DNA from: Pseudanabaena sp. Chao 1811
GTDB lineage: Bacteria > Cyanobacteriota > Cyanobacteriia > Pseudanabaenales > Pseudanabaenaceae
Length of the DNA stretch: 64,000 bases
Direction: 5' to 3'
Assembly (NCBI RefSeq): GCF_027942295.1
Contig: NZ_CP101416.1
Coordinates: 1,697,501 to 1,761,500 of the forward strand
This document shows positions 43,818-52,094 of this stretch, in pieces. The translations under genes were made by a program, and so were the position numbers. Numbering within the stretch: position 1 is the stretch's first letter; each line of letters opens with the position of its first letter. The notes beneath the pieces are model-generated. The model was not told the DNA's origin, made no database searches, and saw nothing but the letters and a program-made list of their open reading frames with translations.

Positions 43818-44090
43818 ATGGCTATATCGAGAGAAGAACAACTGAAAATCCTTGGACAGATGCAGGAATCTGACATCGACTATTCAGATGCACCAGCCAC
43901 TAATACAGAATTCTGGCAAAAAGCTACACTCAACATTCCCCCCGTCAAAGTTCCCGTCACCATCAGAATCGATCCAAACGTCCTAGCATGGTATAAGCAA
44001 CAAGTTCCACGAGGCTACCAAACCTTGATTAATACTGTCCTCAAGAAATACATGATAGAACATCAAACAGAAGGAACAAATAGAATGTAA
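43818..44090 (+). CDS. BrnA-like antitoxin without an adjacent BrnT
   Basis: The 90-residue protein resembles BrnA: SDIDYSDAPATNTEFWQKA followed by VPVTIRIDPNVLAWYKQQVPRGYQTLINTVLKKYM, a ribbon-helix-helix-like C-terminus. BrnA normally follows its toxin BrnT directly; here the upstream gene is the PIN-like DUF5615, 38 bases away. It may be an orphan antitoxin or part of a three-gene module. Confidence 0.8.
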   Translation: MAISREEQLKILGQMQESDIDYSDAPATNTEFWQKATLNIPPVKVPVTIRIDPNVLAWYKQQVPRGYQTLINTVLKKYMIEHQTEGTNRM

Positions 44091-44224
44091 AAAATTGGAG
44101 ATGTAAGGAATTTTGTGTTTGAGCGATCGCGTTTTTTGGTGATGAGTTTAGCGACAATATATATGGTGATATAGTAGCTTCATGGCTGTCATCTCGCCGT
44201 TAATTCAGGAACATCATAAGATTC

Positions 44225-45337
44225 ATGGACGTAAAAGCCGCAGTTGCCTTTGCCGCAGGACAACCCCTCAAAATTGAGACCGTACAACTAGATCCTCCCA
44301 AAGCAGGAGAAGTGCTTGTCGAGATCAAAGCCACGGGAGTCTGTCACACCGACGCATTCACCCTCTCAGGAGATGACCCCGAAGGACTATTTCCCGCCAT
44401 CCTCGGACATGAAGGCGCAGGTGTCGTCGTCGAAGTCGGTGCAGGTGTTACCTCTCTTAAAGCAGGCGATCGCGTCATTCCTCTCTACACTCCCGAATGC
44501 CGTAACTGCTCCTACTGCCTCAGTGGTAAAACCAACCTCTGCCAAGCAATCCGCGTCACCCAAGGTCAAGGCTTAATGCCCGATGGAACTAGTCGATTCT
44601 CCATCAATGGCGAAAAAATTCATCATTATATGGGAACTTCCACCTTCGCCAACTACACAGTTCTCCCTGAAATTGCCTTAGCCAAAATTCGTGATGATGC
44701 CCCCTTCGAGAAAGTCTGCTACATCGGCTGTGGTGTCACGACTGGCATCGGCGCAGTGATTAACACCGCCAAAGTTGAAGTTGGTTCCAATGTCGTTGTC
44801 TTTGGCTTAGGTGGGATTGGTCTAAACGTAATCCAAGCATGTCGCATGGTCGGCGCAAACATGATTGTCGGCGTAGACATTAATCCCAAAAAACGCGCCC
44901 TCGCTGAAAAAATGGGCATGACCCATTTTGTGAATCCTTTAGAAGTAGAAGGCGATCTCGTTCCCTATCTCGTTGACCTGACTAAAGGCGGTGCGGACTA
45001 TAGCTTTGAATGTATCGGCAGAACCCAAACTATGCGCCAAGCTCTCGAATGCTGTCATAAAGGATGGGGTGTCAGCGTGATTGTCGGTGTTGCAGGCGCA
45101 GGACAAGAAATCAGCACCCGTCCATTCCAATTAGTCACAGGTCGAGTCTGGAAAGGTACAGCCTTTGGTGGCGCAAAGGGAAGGACTGATGTTCCTAAAA
45201 TTGTTGATTGGTATATGGAAGGCAAAATCGATATCGATAGTTTGATTACAAATGTCATGCCAATTGAGCAGATCAATGAGGCTTTCGATATGATGCACAG
45301 AGGCGATGCAATCCGCACAGTACTAACCTTCTCATAG
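44225..45337 (+). CDS. frmA: S-(hydroxymethyl)glutathione dehydrogenase / class III alcohol dehydrogenase
   Basis: The 370-residue zinc enzyme has catalytic-zinc ligands in TGVCHTDAF (Cys40) and GHEGAG (His62), plus a late Cys in YIGCGVTTG. The structural zinc site is [17 protein letters not shown] (four Cys). The Rossmann NAD site is [15 protein letters not shown]. It oxidises the glutathione-formaldehyde adduct to S-formylglutathione and also reduces S-nitrosoglutathione. No formylglutathione hydrolase is adjacent. A 38-bp palindrome overlaps its stop codon. Confidence 0.96.
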   Translation: MDVKAAVAFAAGQPLKIETVQLDPPKAGEVLVEIKATGVCHTDAFTLSGDDPEGLFPAILGHEGAGVVVEVGAGVTSLKAGDRVIPLYTPECRNCSYCLSGKTNLCQAIRVTQGQGLMPDGTSRFSINGEKIHHYMGTSTFANYTVLPEIALAKIRDDAPFEKVCYIGCGVTTGIGAVINTAKVEVGSNVVVFGLGGIGLNVIQACRMVGANMIVGVDINPKKRALAEKMGMTHFVNPLEVEGDLVPYLVDLTKGGADYSFECIGRTQTMRQALECCHKGWGVSVIVGVAGAGQEISTRPFQLVTGRVWKGTAFGGAKGRTDVPKIVDWYMEGKIDIDSLITNVMPIEQINEAFDMMHRGDAIRTVLTFS

Positions 45338-45372
45338 ATAGAAGATAGTGGTATACCACTATCTTCTATCTA
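45335..45372. terminator. Perfect 38-bp palindrome between convergent genes
   Basis: The two 19-base halves (starting TAGATAGAAGATAGTGGT) are exact complements. It overlaps the stop codons of frmA and the Uma2-type gene, so it probably terminates both. Confidence 0.82.
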
Positions 45373-46007
45373 AACTGTTCCATTAACCATGCAGTTGTTG
45401 CCGACTGGTTTTCTTGGCGACTGCGTTGTATGGCTTGTTCCAAGATTTCTAGCTTCAGTCCTACCAATACTAGCGATTCACGAATTCGCCGAGTACTACC
45501 ATCTATCCCAATTGTAAAAGCAAAAATTTGCATGGTCTGAACATTCACAATCCAATATTCTGAAATACCGAGTTCCTCATATTGTAAGCGCTTTGTGCCT
45601 AAGTCATCGGAGATAGAAGTATCCGATATTTCAATAACCAGATCAGGTAATGGATATTGCTCTAAATCAAATATTCTAGTTCCCCAAGGTATGACATCAG
45701 CTTTGTCACCAATGTAGTAAGACGCATCAGGCTGAAACTCAGTAGCGCCTTTCTTACGATAGGAACAGCAATCATGTCCATTGATTGGGATATTTCGCAA
45801 AGCCGCAAATAAACCAACACTCAAGATGATCGTCATGTGATCTTTGGAATGATCGGAGCCTGTAGACATGTTTTCAAACCTCATCTTGCCGTTGTAATAG
45901 TAGCTTTTAAGTTTGGTGGAGTCTGGGGCATCGGCAATATTGACAAACTCTTCCCAAGTCACAGCTATCCAACTATCTAGTAAAGCTTTGGTTTGTAGTA
46001 GGGGCAT
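45366..46007 (-). CDS. Uma2-family (DUF820) PD-(D/E)XK nuclease-like protein
   Basis: The 213-residue protein has VTWEEFVNIADAPD, EFQPDASYYIGDKADV, and the core PLPDLVIEISDTSISDD...KRLQYEELGISEYWIV with the Glu/Lys of the PD-ExK fold. Family role unknown. Start ATG 46007; a TTG at 46028 is possible. It differs from the other Uma2-type protein at 25381 and lacks its coiled-coil tail. Confidence 0.86.
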   Translation of the reverse strand: MPLLQTKALLDSWIAVTWEEFVNIADAPDSTKLKSYYYNGKMRFENMSTGSDHSKDHMTIILSVGLFAALRNIPINGHDCCSYRKKGATEFQPDASYYIGDKADVIPWGTRIFDLEQYPLPDLVIEISDTSISDDLGTKRLQYEELGISEYWIVNVQTMQIFAFTIGIDGSTRRIRESLVLVGLKLEILEQAIQRSRQENQSATTAWLMEQFR

Positions 46008-46076
46008 GGTATTCACCGAGAGACGCAAATAGGCGATCGCTTATTTGTTAATTTTAGCCCAAAAAATTTAGCAAAA

Positions 46077-46139
46077 AAAAGAGAAGCCTCGCTAAGCGAG
46101 GCTTCTCTTTTAAAATCAAAAAAGCGCATAGCGCTTTTT
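46077..46139. terminator. Two consecutive terminator hairpins downstream of sodB
   Basis: Hairpin one: 16-bp perfect arms 46077-46092 / 46096-46111, loop TAA. Hairpin two: 9-bp arms 46119-46127 / 46131-46139, loop ATA. Both have GC on each side of the triloop and A/T tracts. They end the minus-strand sodB transcript. Confidence 0.87.
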
Positions 46140-46143
46140 AAAA

Positions 46144-46746
46144 CTAGGCAGCCGCGAAGTTAGCAGCGACAAAATCCCAGTTGATTAGCTTTTCAACAAA
46201 GTTAGCCATGAAGTTAGGACGGCTATTTTGGAAGTCGAGGTAATAGGCATGTTCCCAAACATCCATTGTCAACAAAGGAACTTGACCTTCATGGATCAAA
46301 GGATTTTCAGCGTTAGGAGTCTTAGTAATTTTCAGTGTACCGCCTTCAGCAACGAGCCATGCCCAGCCGCTACCAAATTGAGTTGCACCAGCATTTTTAA
46401 ATTCGGTCTTAAAGTTATCCAAGCTACCAAAGCTCGCATTGATAGCATCCAACAAAGCACCAGTAGGAGCGCCACCACCAGCAGGCTTAATACCATTCCA
46501 GTAGAAGGTATGATTCCACACTTGAGCAGCGTTATTGAAAATTCCAGCTTTGCCTTCTTTGTAGCTAATCTTGATGATTTCTTCTAAGGATTTGTCAGCA
46601 AGATCGGTATCTTTAATCAGGTTGTTGAGGTTATCAACATAAGCCTTATGGTGCTTACCATAGTGAAATGATAGGGTCTCAGCAGACATACCCGAAGCTG
46701 CAAGAGCATCTTGGGCGTAGGGTAAAGGTGGGAGTTCAAATGCCAT
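46144..46746 (-). CDS. sodB: Iron superoxide dismutase
   Basis: The 200-residue cytosolic enzyme has family ligands visible: LSFHYGKHHKAYV (His28), WNHTFYWN, and MDVWEHAYYLDFQNSRPNF (Asp and His). FGSGWAWLV and AATQ-type neighbours (GATQFGSGW) favour iron over manganese. It dismutates superoxide to H2O2 and O2. Together with sodC at 33369 this gives the cell cytosolic and exported SODs. Start ATG 46746. Confidence 0.96.
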   Translation of the reverse strand: MAFELPPLPYAQDALAASGMSAETLSFHYGKHHKAYVDNLNNLIKDTDLADKSLEEIIKISYKEGKAGIFNNAAQVWNHTFYWNGIKPAGGGAPTGALLDAINASFGSLDNFKTEFKNAGATQFGSGWAWLVAEGGTLKITKTPNAENPLIHEGQVPLLTMDVWEHAYYLDFQNSRPNFMANFVEKLINWDFVAANFAAA

Positions 46747-46837
46747 TGTTGTTTAACCTATTAAAGTTTGAAGTGATTTCTCAGCTTTAAGTATTGTTAC
46801 GATTATAGTCGAGATGGTAGATAGTAGTAACTGTTAC

Positions 46838-46934
46838 TTTTTGGTGATCTGCCATACACAGACCACTCAGATTGTTTTGCTGAGCGTATAGCGGTCAGCA
46901 AAACAATCTGAGCTTGAAGTTTGCTTAACTACTT
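46838..46934. repeat. Family A palindromic repeat, degenerate copy 5
   Basis: An 18-bp perfect stem (46866-46883 / 46895-46912) around GCGTATAGCGG, then AAGTTTGCTTAACTACTT, similar to the family's right end. The left end is only loosely similar (ATCTGCCATACACAGACC). It lies between sodB and msrB. Confidence 0.6.
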
Positions 46935-47023
46935 TTCAACGATTTCACATCCAGAAAGCTAGTGAATTGCGTAACCTCCATAAATAGATGATTGCGACCA
47001 TTTATTAATTTGTCAGATCAACC

Positions 47024-47563
47024 ATGAAAAAAAGAGATTTCCTAATAGCTGGAACTGCCCTAATTGGCGGTACATGGCTCTGGCAGACTTGGCGATCGCC
47101 ATCGAGCAATTCCATATCCAAAGATTCAGCGATCGCCTTAGACTTAGATATAGACTCAACTAAAGCAACTAAGAAATATTCAATTATGAAAACTGAAGAT
47201 GAATGGAAACAAATCCTCACACCAGAGCAGTTTCGCGTTTTACGCAAGCATGGCACTGAGCGAGCCTTTACTAGTCCCCTAGATAAGGAATATAGCAAGG
47301 GTACTTACAACTGTGCAGGTTGCGATTTGCCACTGTTTACATCAGATACAAAATTCAATAGTGGTACAGGTTGGCCCAGCTTTTTTCAGCCTATCGAAGG
47401 AGCGATCGCCACTACCGTTGACAATTCATTCTTCATGAAGCGTGTTGAAGTTCATTGCAGTCGATGCGGTGGTCATTTAGGTCATGTCTTTAATGATGGA
47501 CCGAAACCAACTGGACAACGCTATTGCATGAATGGTGTATCCCTCAAATTTATTCCTAGCTAA
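47024..47563 (+). CDS. msrB: Peptide-methionine (R)-S-oxide reductase, membrane-anchored
   Basis: The 179-residue protein has an N-terminal hydrophobic helix ([20 protein letters not shown]), so it is exported or anchored. The MsrB domain has zinc pairs CAGC (about 98-101) and CSRC (about 145-148), the block [39 protein letters not shown], and the catalytic Cys near residue 168. It reduces methionine-R-sulfoxide in oxidised proteins, presumably in the periplasm or lumen. Next to sodB it fits an oxidative-damage theme. Confidence 0.94.
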   Translation: MKKRDFLIAGTALIGGTWLWQTWRSPSSNSISKDSAIALDLDIDSTKATKKYSIMKTEDEWKQILTPEQFRVLRKHGTERAFTSPLDKEYSKGTYNCAGCDLPLFTSDTKFNSGTGWPSFFQPIEGAIATTVDNSFFMKRVEVHCSRCGGHLGHVFNDGPKPTGQRYCMNGVSLKFIPS

Positions 47564-47606
47564 TAACAAAAAGCCTTGCAATGCAAGGCTTTTTGTTATT
47601 AGCTAG
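47556..47606. terminator. Perfect 24-bp hairpin terminator of msrB
   Basis: Arms 47556-47579 and 47583-47606 pair without mismatch around AAT, with GC on both sides. It includes the msrB stop codon and separates it from the convergent DUF3769 gene. Confidence 0.88.
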
Positions 47607-47627
47607 AATCTCATACAAGCTGACATC

Positions 47628-49664
47628 CTAATTACGCTGTTCAATTCCATTCTGGACGTTGGTTACATTAGAAGGAGGACGTGTCCAATTGAAATCACTG
47701 ATTCGCAACAGAAATTCACCCAGACCTTGATTAGGATTGTATCTGACAATTACTGAATAGGTACGCCTTGCATATTCTAGAGAATAGACAGAATCAAATA
47801 AATTACCAGTATCAAGATTCCAACTTTGCTGAATCCCAACACGAATTGGCCCATAGATCTGCTGTACTATGCCTGCGGTAAGCGTTCGAGTATCAGCAAT
47901 TCGATCAAAGAAGAAAGGCGAAACACCACTAGAAAAGGCTTGAGTATAACTGACGGAAAACCCCGTATAGTCAAGAAAATCCTTGGCAAAATTCCCAACT
48001 TCCCCAGACAAACCTAGGGTTCCAAATAGTGCAGCTTGATTGGCTCCATTAGAATAAAAAGAGTTAACACCTTGCAAAGCTACAACGGCATCAAGCCTCG
48101 GTACAATCGGTTTGGGAGAGAACCGTAATCCTGTCTCCTTTTCGGCGGGGGCTGGTTCACCACGCAGTAAGGGAAATGCTCGACTTACAATCGCAGCACC
48201 TTGCACACGGATTAATGAACTAACCTCATTAGGCTGTATATCAGATCGTAATGCACCAACAAACTGAGCAGAAACTTGATAGCTTAAAGATATTTTGGAA
48301 TCTCCAAGAACGTAATTTGGTGATAGTAAAGTAGCTCCTAAAAGATTATTTACATCTTGAAACCCCAACGAACCATTGAAAACCTGATCGCGAAAAGCAT
48401 ACTGTGATAGCAAGGTATGATCGCCAAACACAGGTAATCGATAGCTAGCATTAGCCCTCAGTACCGAATCAAGTTTCGATATGTTTAGCCCTGATAAACT
48501 AGCTCTCGCGGATAAACTCTGTCCATTGTCAAAAGCACCATTTAGGGTAGCAACAACCCCAAAGATATCAAAGCCCAAGATATTAGAGCTAGACAAGGCT
48601 CTCTGTAATAGGATTTGTGGCGATACTTGAAAACTTAAATTCGGTTGAGTAACGACATCGAAACTTTGTTGATAGAAAACACCATCGCGATCGCGTTTGT
48701 CAAAGCCCACTAGGGCAGGGGCAAAGCGCTGAAACCGATCAATAATGATACTGTTAACTGGAAAGGGCAGTGAAAATCCTTGATCAAAAAAGATTCTAGG
48801 AGATTCTAGTTCGAGACGACTTTGAGTCGCGGAAATCGGGGTTAAAGTGGCTTTGCTAGTGACTAACTCCAATTCAGGTGGGCTAAAGGGATCATTCGTA
48901 ACGCGCAAATTTTCGGCTGTCCAGTTATCACCATCTAAAATTAGCCGATCAGCGATAAACCCAAAGCGGCGTACCTGTCCTTCAGCAGTATCACCTGAGC
49001 CTGTTGCCGATACAGTAATTGAGTTAGTAGCTATTTCCGCAGGTGTTCGTGATACTTCAGAACTAACTAAAGTACCAAGGTCAACGGCTCCCGATGCCTT
49101 AAGTAGCTCCCCTTTGACAGTCCCATAGTTATAGGTGAGTTTTGTACCCCGAATCTTTTGATTACCACGGGTAAAAAATACATTCCCATCAGCAATTACT
49201 TCTTGACTCTTAGTATTTAATTGAACCCGATCAGCTATTAATTCTGATTTTTTGTACTTAATTACAACCTTGCCTTCAGCCACAAATACCTGTGTATTAA
49301 TGTCATATTCTTGGCGATCGCTAACAACGTTTAAGATCTCACCTTGAGGTGGTGGTAAAACAGGACGAGGCTTATCCTTGGGCTTAGGTTTCGGCAGACT
49401 ATTAGGCTTAATTGGTCCGACTTGAGCCACCTTAGTCGATTGGATCAATTTCCTTGCGATCGCATCAGGATCGGGCAAAGATTCCAGAAAAAGCTCTAGC
49501 TGCGATTGCACCTCAATCGGCAATTCAACGGCAAATCTCGTTGCGATATGATCATTTAGCGCTGGCGGCGATGCTAGCGTGCGTTGAGAGCGTTCCTGTC
49601 GTACCTCAGCATAGTTGCTAGGCGGCAGTTGTGATGAAGGTAGTGGTAAAAAGTCCATACGCAA
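47628..49664 (-). CDS. DUF3769 LptD-like outer-membrane protein
   Basis: The 678-residue protein has a Pro-rich N-terminal linker (KPKPKDKPRPVLPPPQG near 93-110). An OstA/LptA-like beta-jellyroll follows (about 110-200: YDINTQVFVAEGKVVIKYKKSELIADRVQLN), then a long strand-rich part to the end (for example LSLSYQ-, VIVRYNPNQGLGEFLLRISDFNW), consistent with an outer-membrane barrel. DUF3769 is the cyanobacterial counterpart of LptD, which inserts lipopolysaccharide into the outer membrane. No classical signal peptide stands out. Its start is near 49664, with about 330 bases to dnaN. Confidence 0.87.
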   Translation of the reverse strand: MRMDFLPLPSSQLPPSNYAEVRQERSQRTLASPPALNDHIATRFAVELPIEVQSQLELFLESLPDPDAIARKLIQSTKVAQVGPIKPNSLPKPKPKDKPRPVLPPPQGEILNVVSDRQEYDINTQVFVAEGKVVIKYKKSELIADRVQLNTKSQEVIADGNVFFTRGNQKIRGTKLTYNYGTVKGELLKASGAVDLGTLVSSEVSRTPAEIATNSITVSATGSGDTAEGQVRRFGFIADRLILDGDNWTAENLRVTNDPFSPPELELVTSKATLTPISATQSRLELESPRIFFDQGFSLPFPVNSIIIDRFQRFAPALVGFDKRDRDGVFYQQSFDVVTQPNLSFQVSPQILLQRALSSSNILGFDIFGVVATLNGAFDNGQSLSARASLSGLNISKLDSVLRANASYRLPVFGDHTLLSQYAFRDQVFNGSLGFQDVNNLLGATLLSPNYVLGDSKISLSYQVSAQFVGALRSDIQPNEVSSLIRVQGAAIVSRAFPLLRGEPAPAEKETGLRFSPKPIVPRLDAVVALQGVNSFYSNGANQAALFGTLGLSGEVGNFAKDFLDYTGFSVSYTQAFSSGVSPFFFDRIADTRTLTAGIVQQIYGPIRVGIQQSWNLDTGNLFDSVYSLEYARRTYSVIVRYNPNQGLGEFLLRISDFNWTRPPSNVTNVQNGIEQRN

Positions 49665-49795
49665 CTAAGTCTACAGGATTTTTCGCTGAGATGAAAAGGA
49701 GAAGATCGCTTATTGGCAAATCTAACGATAAAATCACACCATTGGCAGACTTTTTTAATAGTTGCCTTTAGCAACTAGAGACAACTAAAAAGCGC

Positions 49796-49902
49796 TATAC
49801 AGCCTATTTAGGGTTTGTGAAACCCAAATAAATTTTGAAAAAGCTTGCGAAGCAAGCTTTTTCAAAATTTATTTGGGTTTCGAGCAAGCGCAAAGCGCTA
49901 TA
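49796..49902. repeat. Family B palindromic repeat, copy 1 (30-bp perfect stem)
   Basis: Left end TATACAGCCTATTTAGGG; central hairpin with exact 30-bp arms 49819-49848 / 49852-49881 around GAA; right end GCGCAAAGCGCTATA. The left end differs from the IS630 terminal repeat at 53330 (TATACAGCCTATTGAGGG) at one position. Confidence 0.8.
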
Positions 49903-49930
49903 ACCCTTATTAGTCATAATTAAAAACCGT

Positions 49931-49977
49931 ATTAAATCCATGTAACGCAAGTTGTAACTGCATTACATGGATTTAAT
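49931..49977 (-). terminator. 15-bp hairpin downstream of dnaN
   Basis: ATTAAATCCATGTAA pairs exactly with TTACATGGATTTAAT across a 17-base loop, 22 bases beyond the dnaN stop. It probably ends the dnaN transcript. Confidence 0.7.
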
Positions 49978-49998
49978 CATGCCCAAATACTTACACAA

Positions 49999-51153
49999 TT
50001 AGTTACGAATTTGAACAGGCATGAGCAGATATGTCATTTTAGTTGCCCCAATTGGCACAAGCACCGCAGGACTGGTGGGGTTATTGAGCTGAATTTGAAT
50101 TTCATTACTAGGCAAAGCCTTTAAGCCGTCTAGCAAATATTTGACGTTAAAGGCGATTTCCACATCTTCACCCGAAATCTGCGCTGGCAAAGACTCACGC
50201 CCTGCGGCAACGTCTGGAGCTTCAACAGACAGAGAAATTTCCTGACCTGTCGAGTCAATTGTAATTTTGACAATGTTGTTTTTTTGGTCAGCGAGTACAG
50301 CAATCCGTTCAAGGGCTGACAGAAACAATTTGCGCTCAACCGTAACTTGACGCTCAAAGCGATTGGGGATCAACTGGCGATAGTTGGGGTAAGTGCCGTC
50401 TAGCAATCTCGAAATCAAGATTTGATTCGCACTTTGGAAAATCATGTTGGCACGGTCGAACTTAACCGCGATCGCCCCTTCGGTCTGTTGATTGAGCATT
50501 CTTTCTAGCTCCCGCAAAGCTCTGGCGGGGATCGTCACTTCCAAACTAGTGGATACGGTATCACCCGTCACAGGTGGCTCATCGGCATCGAGAAAACCTG
50601 TCTGGACTACGGACAAGCGATGTCCATCAGTTGCAGCAAACTCAAGGCGATCGGCACTAGCCGTCAAATGCACCCCAGTCAGAATCCGCTTAGTTTCATC
50701 GGCTGAAGTCGCAAACAGGGTCGAGGCTAAACCACTGAGCATCGATTCCACAGGCAAGTAGGTAGTTTCACCATCTTCACCAATTTGGGGCAATTCGGGA
50801 AACTCTTCCACAGGTAGACCATGCATTTGGTAGCGACCTGAACCACAGACGATCGACACCATCGTGTTGTCTTTGTCTACGCTGATAGTGATGTCCTCAT
50901 CGGGTAGACGGGAAACAATGTCGTTGAGCAGCTTTGCAGGCAGGGTAATCGATCCCGCCTCTACCACTTGGGCAGGAAAAGAAACCTGAATCCCCAGATT
51001 GAGATCAAAGGCAGTCATACCAAGGCTTTGGCTAGAGCTATCGGCATCCAGTCGAATATTTGCCAAGATGGGGTGTGTGGGGCGAGACGCGACAGCACGA
51101 CCGACAAGGGCAAGATTAGCAGCGAGTTGGTTTTGAGGGCAGACTAGTCGCAT
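49999..51153 (-). CDS. dnaN: DNA polymerase III beta subunit (sliding clamp)
   Basis: The 384-residue clamp is built from three DNA-clamp domains. Landmarks: MRLVCPQNQLAANLALVGRAV, RPTHPILANIRLDA, the block FATSADETKRILTGVHL, ATDGHRLSVVQT, and the C-terminal YLLMPVQIRN (family MPMRL-like end). It encircles DNA and tethers the polymerase; many partners bind its clamp groove. It lies directly beside the candidate replication origin and is transcribed away from it, an arrangement known in several cyanobacteria. Confidence 0.97.
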   Translation of the reverse strand: MRLVCPQNQLAANLALVGRAVASRPTHPILANIRLDADSSSQSLGMTAFDLNLGIQVSFPAQVVEAGSITLPAKLLNDIVSRLPDEDITISVDKDNTMVSIVCGSGRYQMHGLPVEEFPELPQIGEDGETTYLPVESMLSGLASTLFATSADETKRILTGVHLTASADRLEFAATDGHRLSVVQTGFLDADEPPVTGDTVSTSLEVTIPARALRELERMLNQQTEGAIAVKFDRANMIFQSANQILISRLLDGTYPNYRQLIPNRFERQVTVERKLFLSALERIAVLADQKNNIVKITIDSTGQEISLSVEAPDVAAGRESLPAQISGEDVEIAFNVKYLLDGLKALPSNEIQIQLNNPTSPAVLVPIGATKMTYLLMPVQIRN

Positions 51154-51480
51154 AGTTTGAGGGCAAAGTTTGTCTAAACTGTTTGGAAAACAATGGGATT
51201 ATGGCTAATTCTTGAACTAAAAGGCAATAAGGCTGTTGTGTAAATGCCTTGTTTGAGAGTTAGTTTGGTACTTGTTTGAATTTTTAAAAATTGAGGAGAT
51301 AGCTCATGTGGAAAAGTCGAGAAGGTTTCAAAGATTTTGAGGACTTAATGAAGTCTTAACAGAAATCTGAAAAAATGGCAAAACTGAAAAAATGTATTTG
51401 AGCAATTTAAAAATTTAGGAAAAAACTTTAAAGCGAACATGTTGAGCTAAAGCTCTTTAGTTTTTTAATTTGTGGAAGCT
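51154..51480. other. Region between dnaN and the origin
   Basis: AT-rich and without a long ORF. It holds the dnaN promoter, one outlying DnaA-box (51307-51315, TGTGGAAAA) and a 17-codon ORF with a good ribosome site, listed separately. Confidence 0.5.
51306..51359 (+). CDS. Possible 17-residue micro-ORF
   Basis: ATG at 51306 is preceded by GAGGAG (51293-51298) at seven-base spacing and reads MWKSREGFKDFEDLMKS to TAA at 51357. The peptide is charged and amphipathic. The start codon overlaps a DnaA-box-like sequence. It could be a real small protein, a regulatory leader or chance; there is no conservation evidence. Confidence 0.3.
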   Translation: MWKSREGFKDFEDLMKS

Positions 51481-51489
51481 AATCATAAC

Positions 51490-51810
51490 ATCGTTGGAAA
51501 TTTTTATACGTTGAAAATAAAATTTTATTTTTCGTTAATTTTTCGTTCGATCTAATTATTACTATTCAAGAATAAATAAATTTATTAATAGTAGTAGTAG
51601 GGGCTGTGGAAAATGTGGAAAACTTTAAAAATAGTATATCTAATCGGCTCTCTAGGGATTTTTGCCTGTGGAAAAACCTGTGGAAAAAGTGGCTAGTTTT
51701 CCACAGAGTATAAATACTTATTAAAAGTTTTCCACATTTATACCTAAGTTATCCACAGATTTAGCCAAGTTATCCACAAAAGATTTTGAGTTTTCCACAG
51801 GTTTTCCACA
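51490..51810. other. oriC: Candidate chromosomal replication origin (oriC)
   Basis: Ten exact TT(A/T)TCCACA-type DnaA-boxes. Four point left (51605, 51614, 51667, 51679, seen as TGTGGAAAA) and six point right (51697, 51728, 51749, 51770, 51791, 51802). Four right-pointing boxes are spaced exactly 21 bp, the last 11 bp. An AT-rich stretch (about 51510-51588) is followed by four TAG triplets (51589-51600), GGGC and the first box, matching the DnaA-trio/GC/box layout of basal unwinding systems. Adjacent to dnaN. Confidence 0.9.
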
Positions 51811-52094
51811 GGCAAAAGTTCCTTATGGGGACTAGGCTGAGGATAACTTTATGCAAAACATAAAAAAATGGGTAATAAAATTTTGCGATCGCCATCATCT
51901 TTTCTGTAAAATATCACTAAATTTATGTGGGGCAAGGGATAATTTGACAATGTTTTTAATTTCATTCTAAATTCATTTTTGAAGACTGAAGTCTGTAATT
52001 AACCATTATTTTTCGTGTTTGTAATAATTTCCGTAAGTGCATGAGGATAGTTGCAATCCAGAAAATTGTGATATCTGCCCTCATGACAGCACGA
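51811..52094. other. Gene-free stretch right of the origin
   Basis: About 280 AT-rich bases with one HIP1-like site (GCGATCGC at about 51885). I see no ORF, RNA gene or strong hairpin. Confidence 0.5.
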
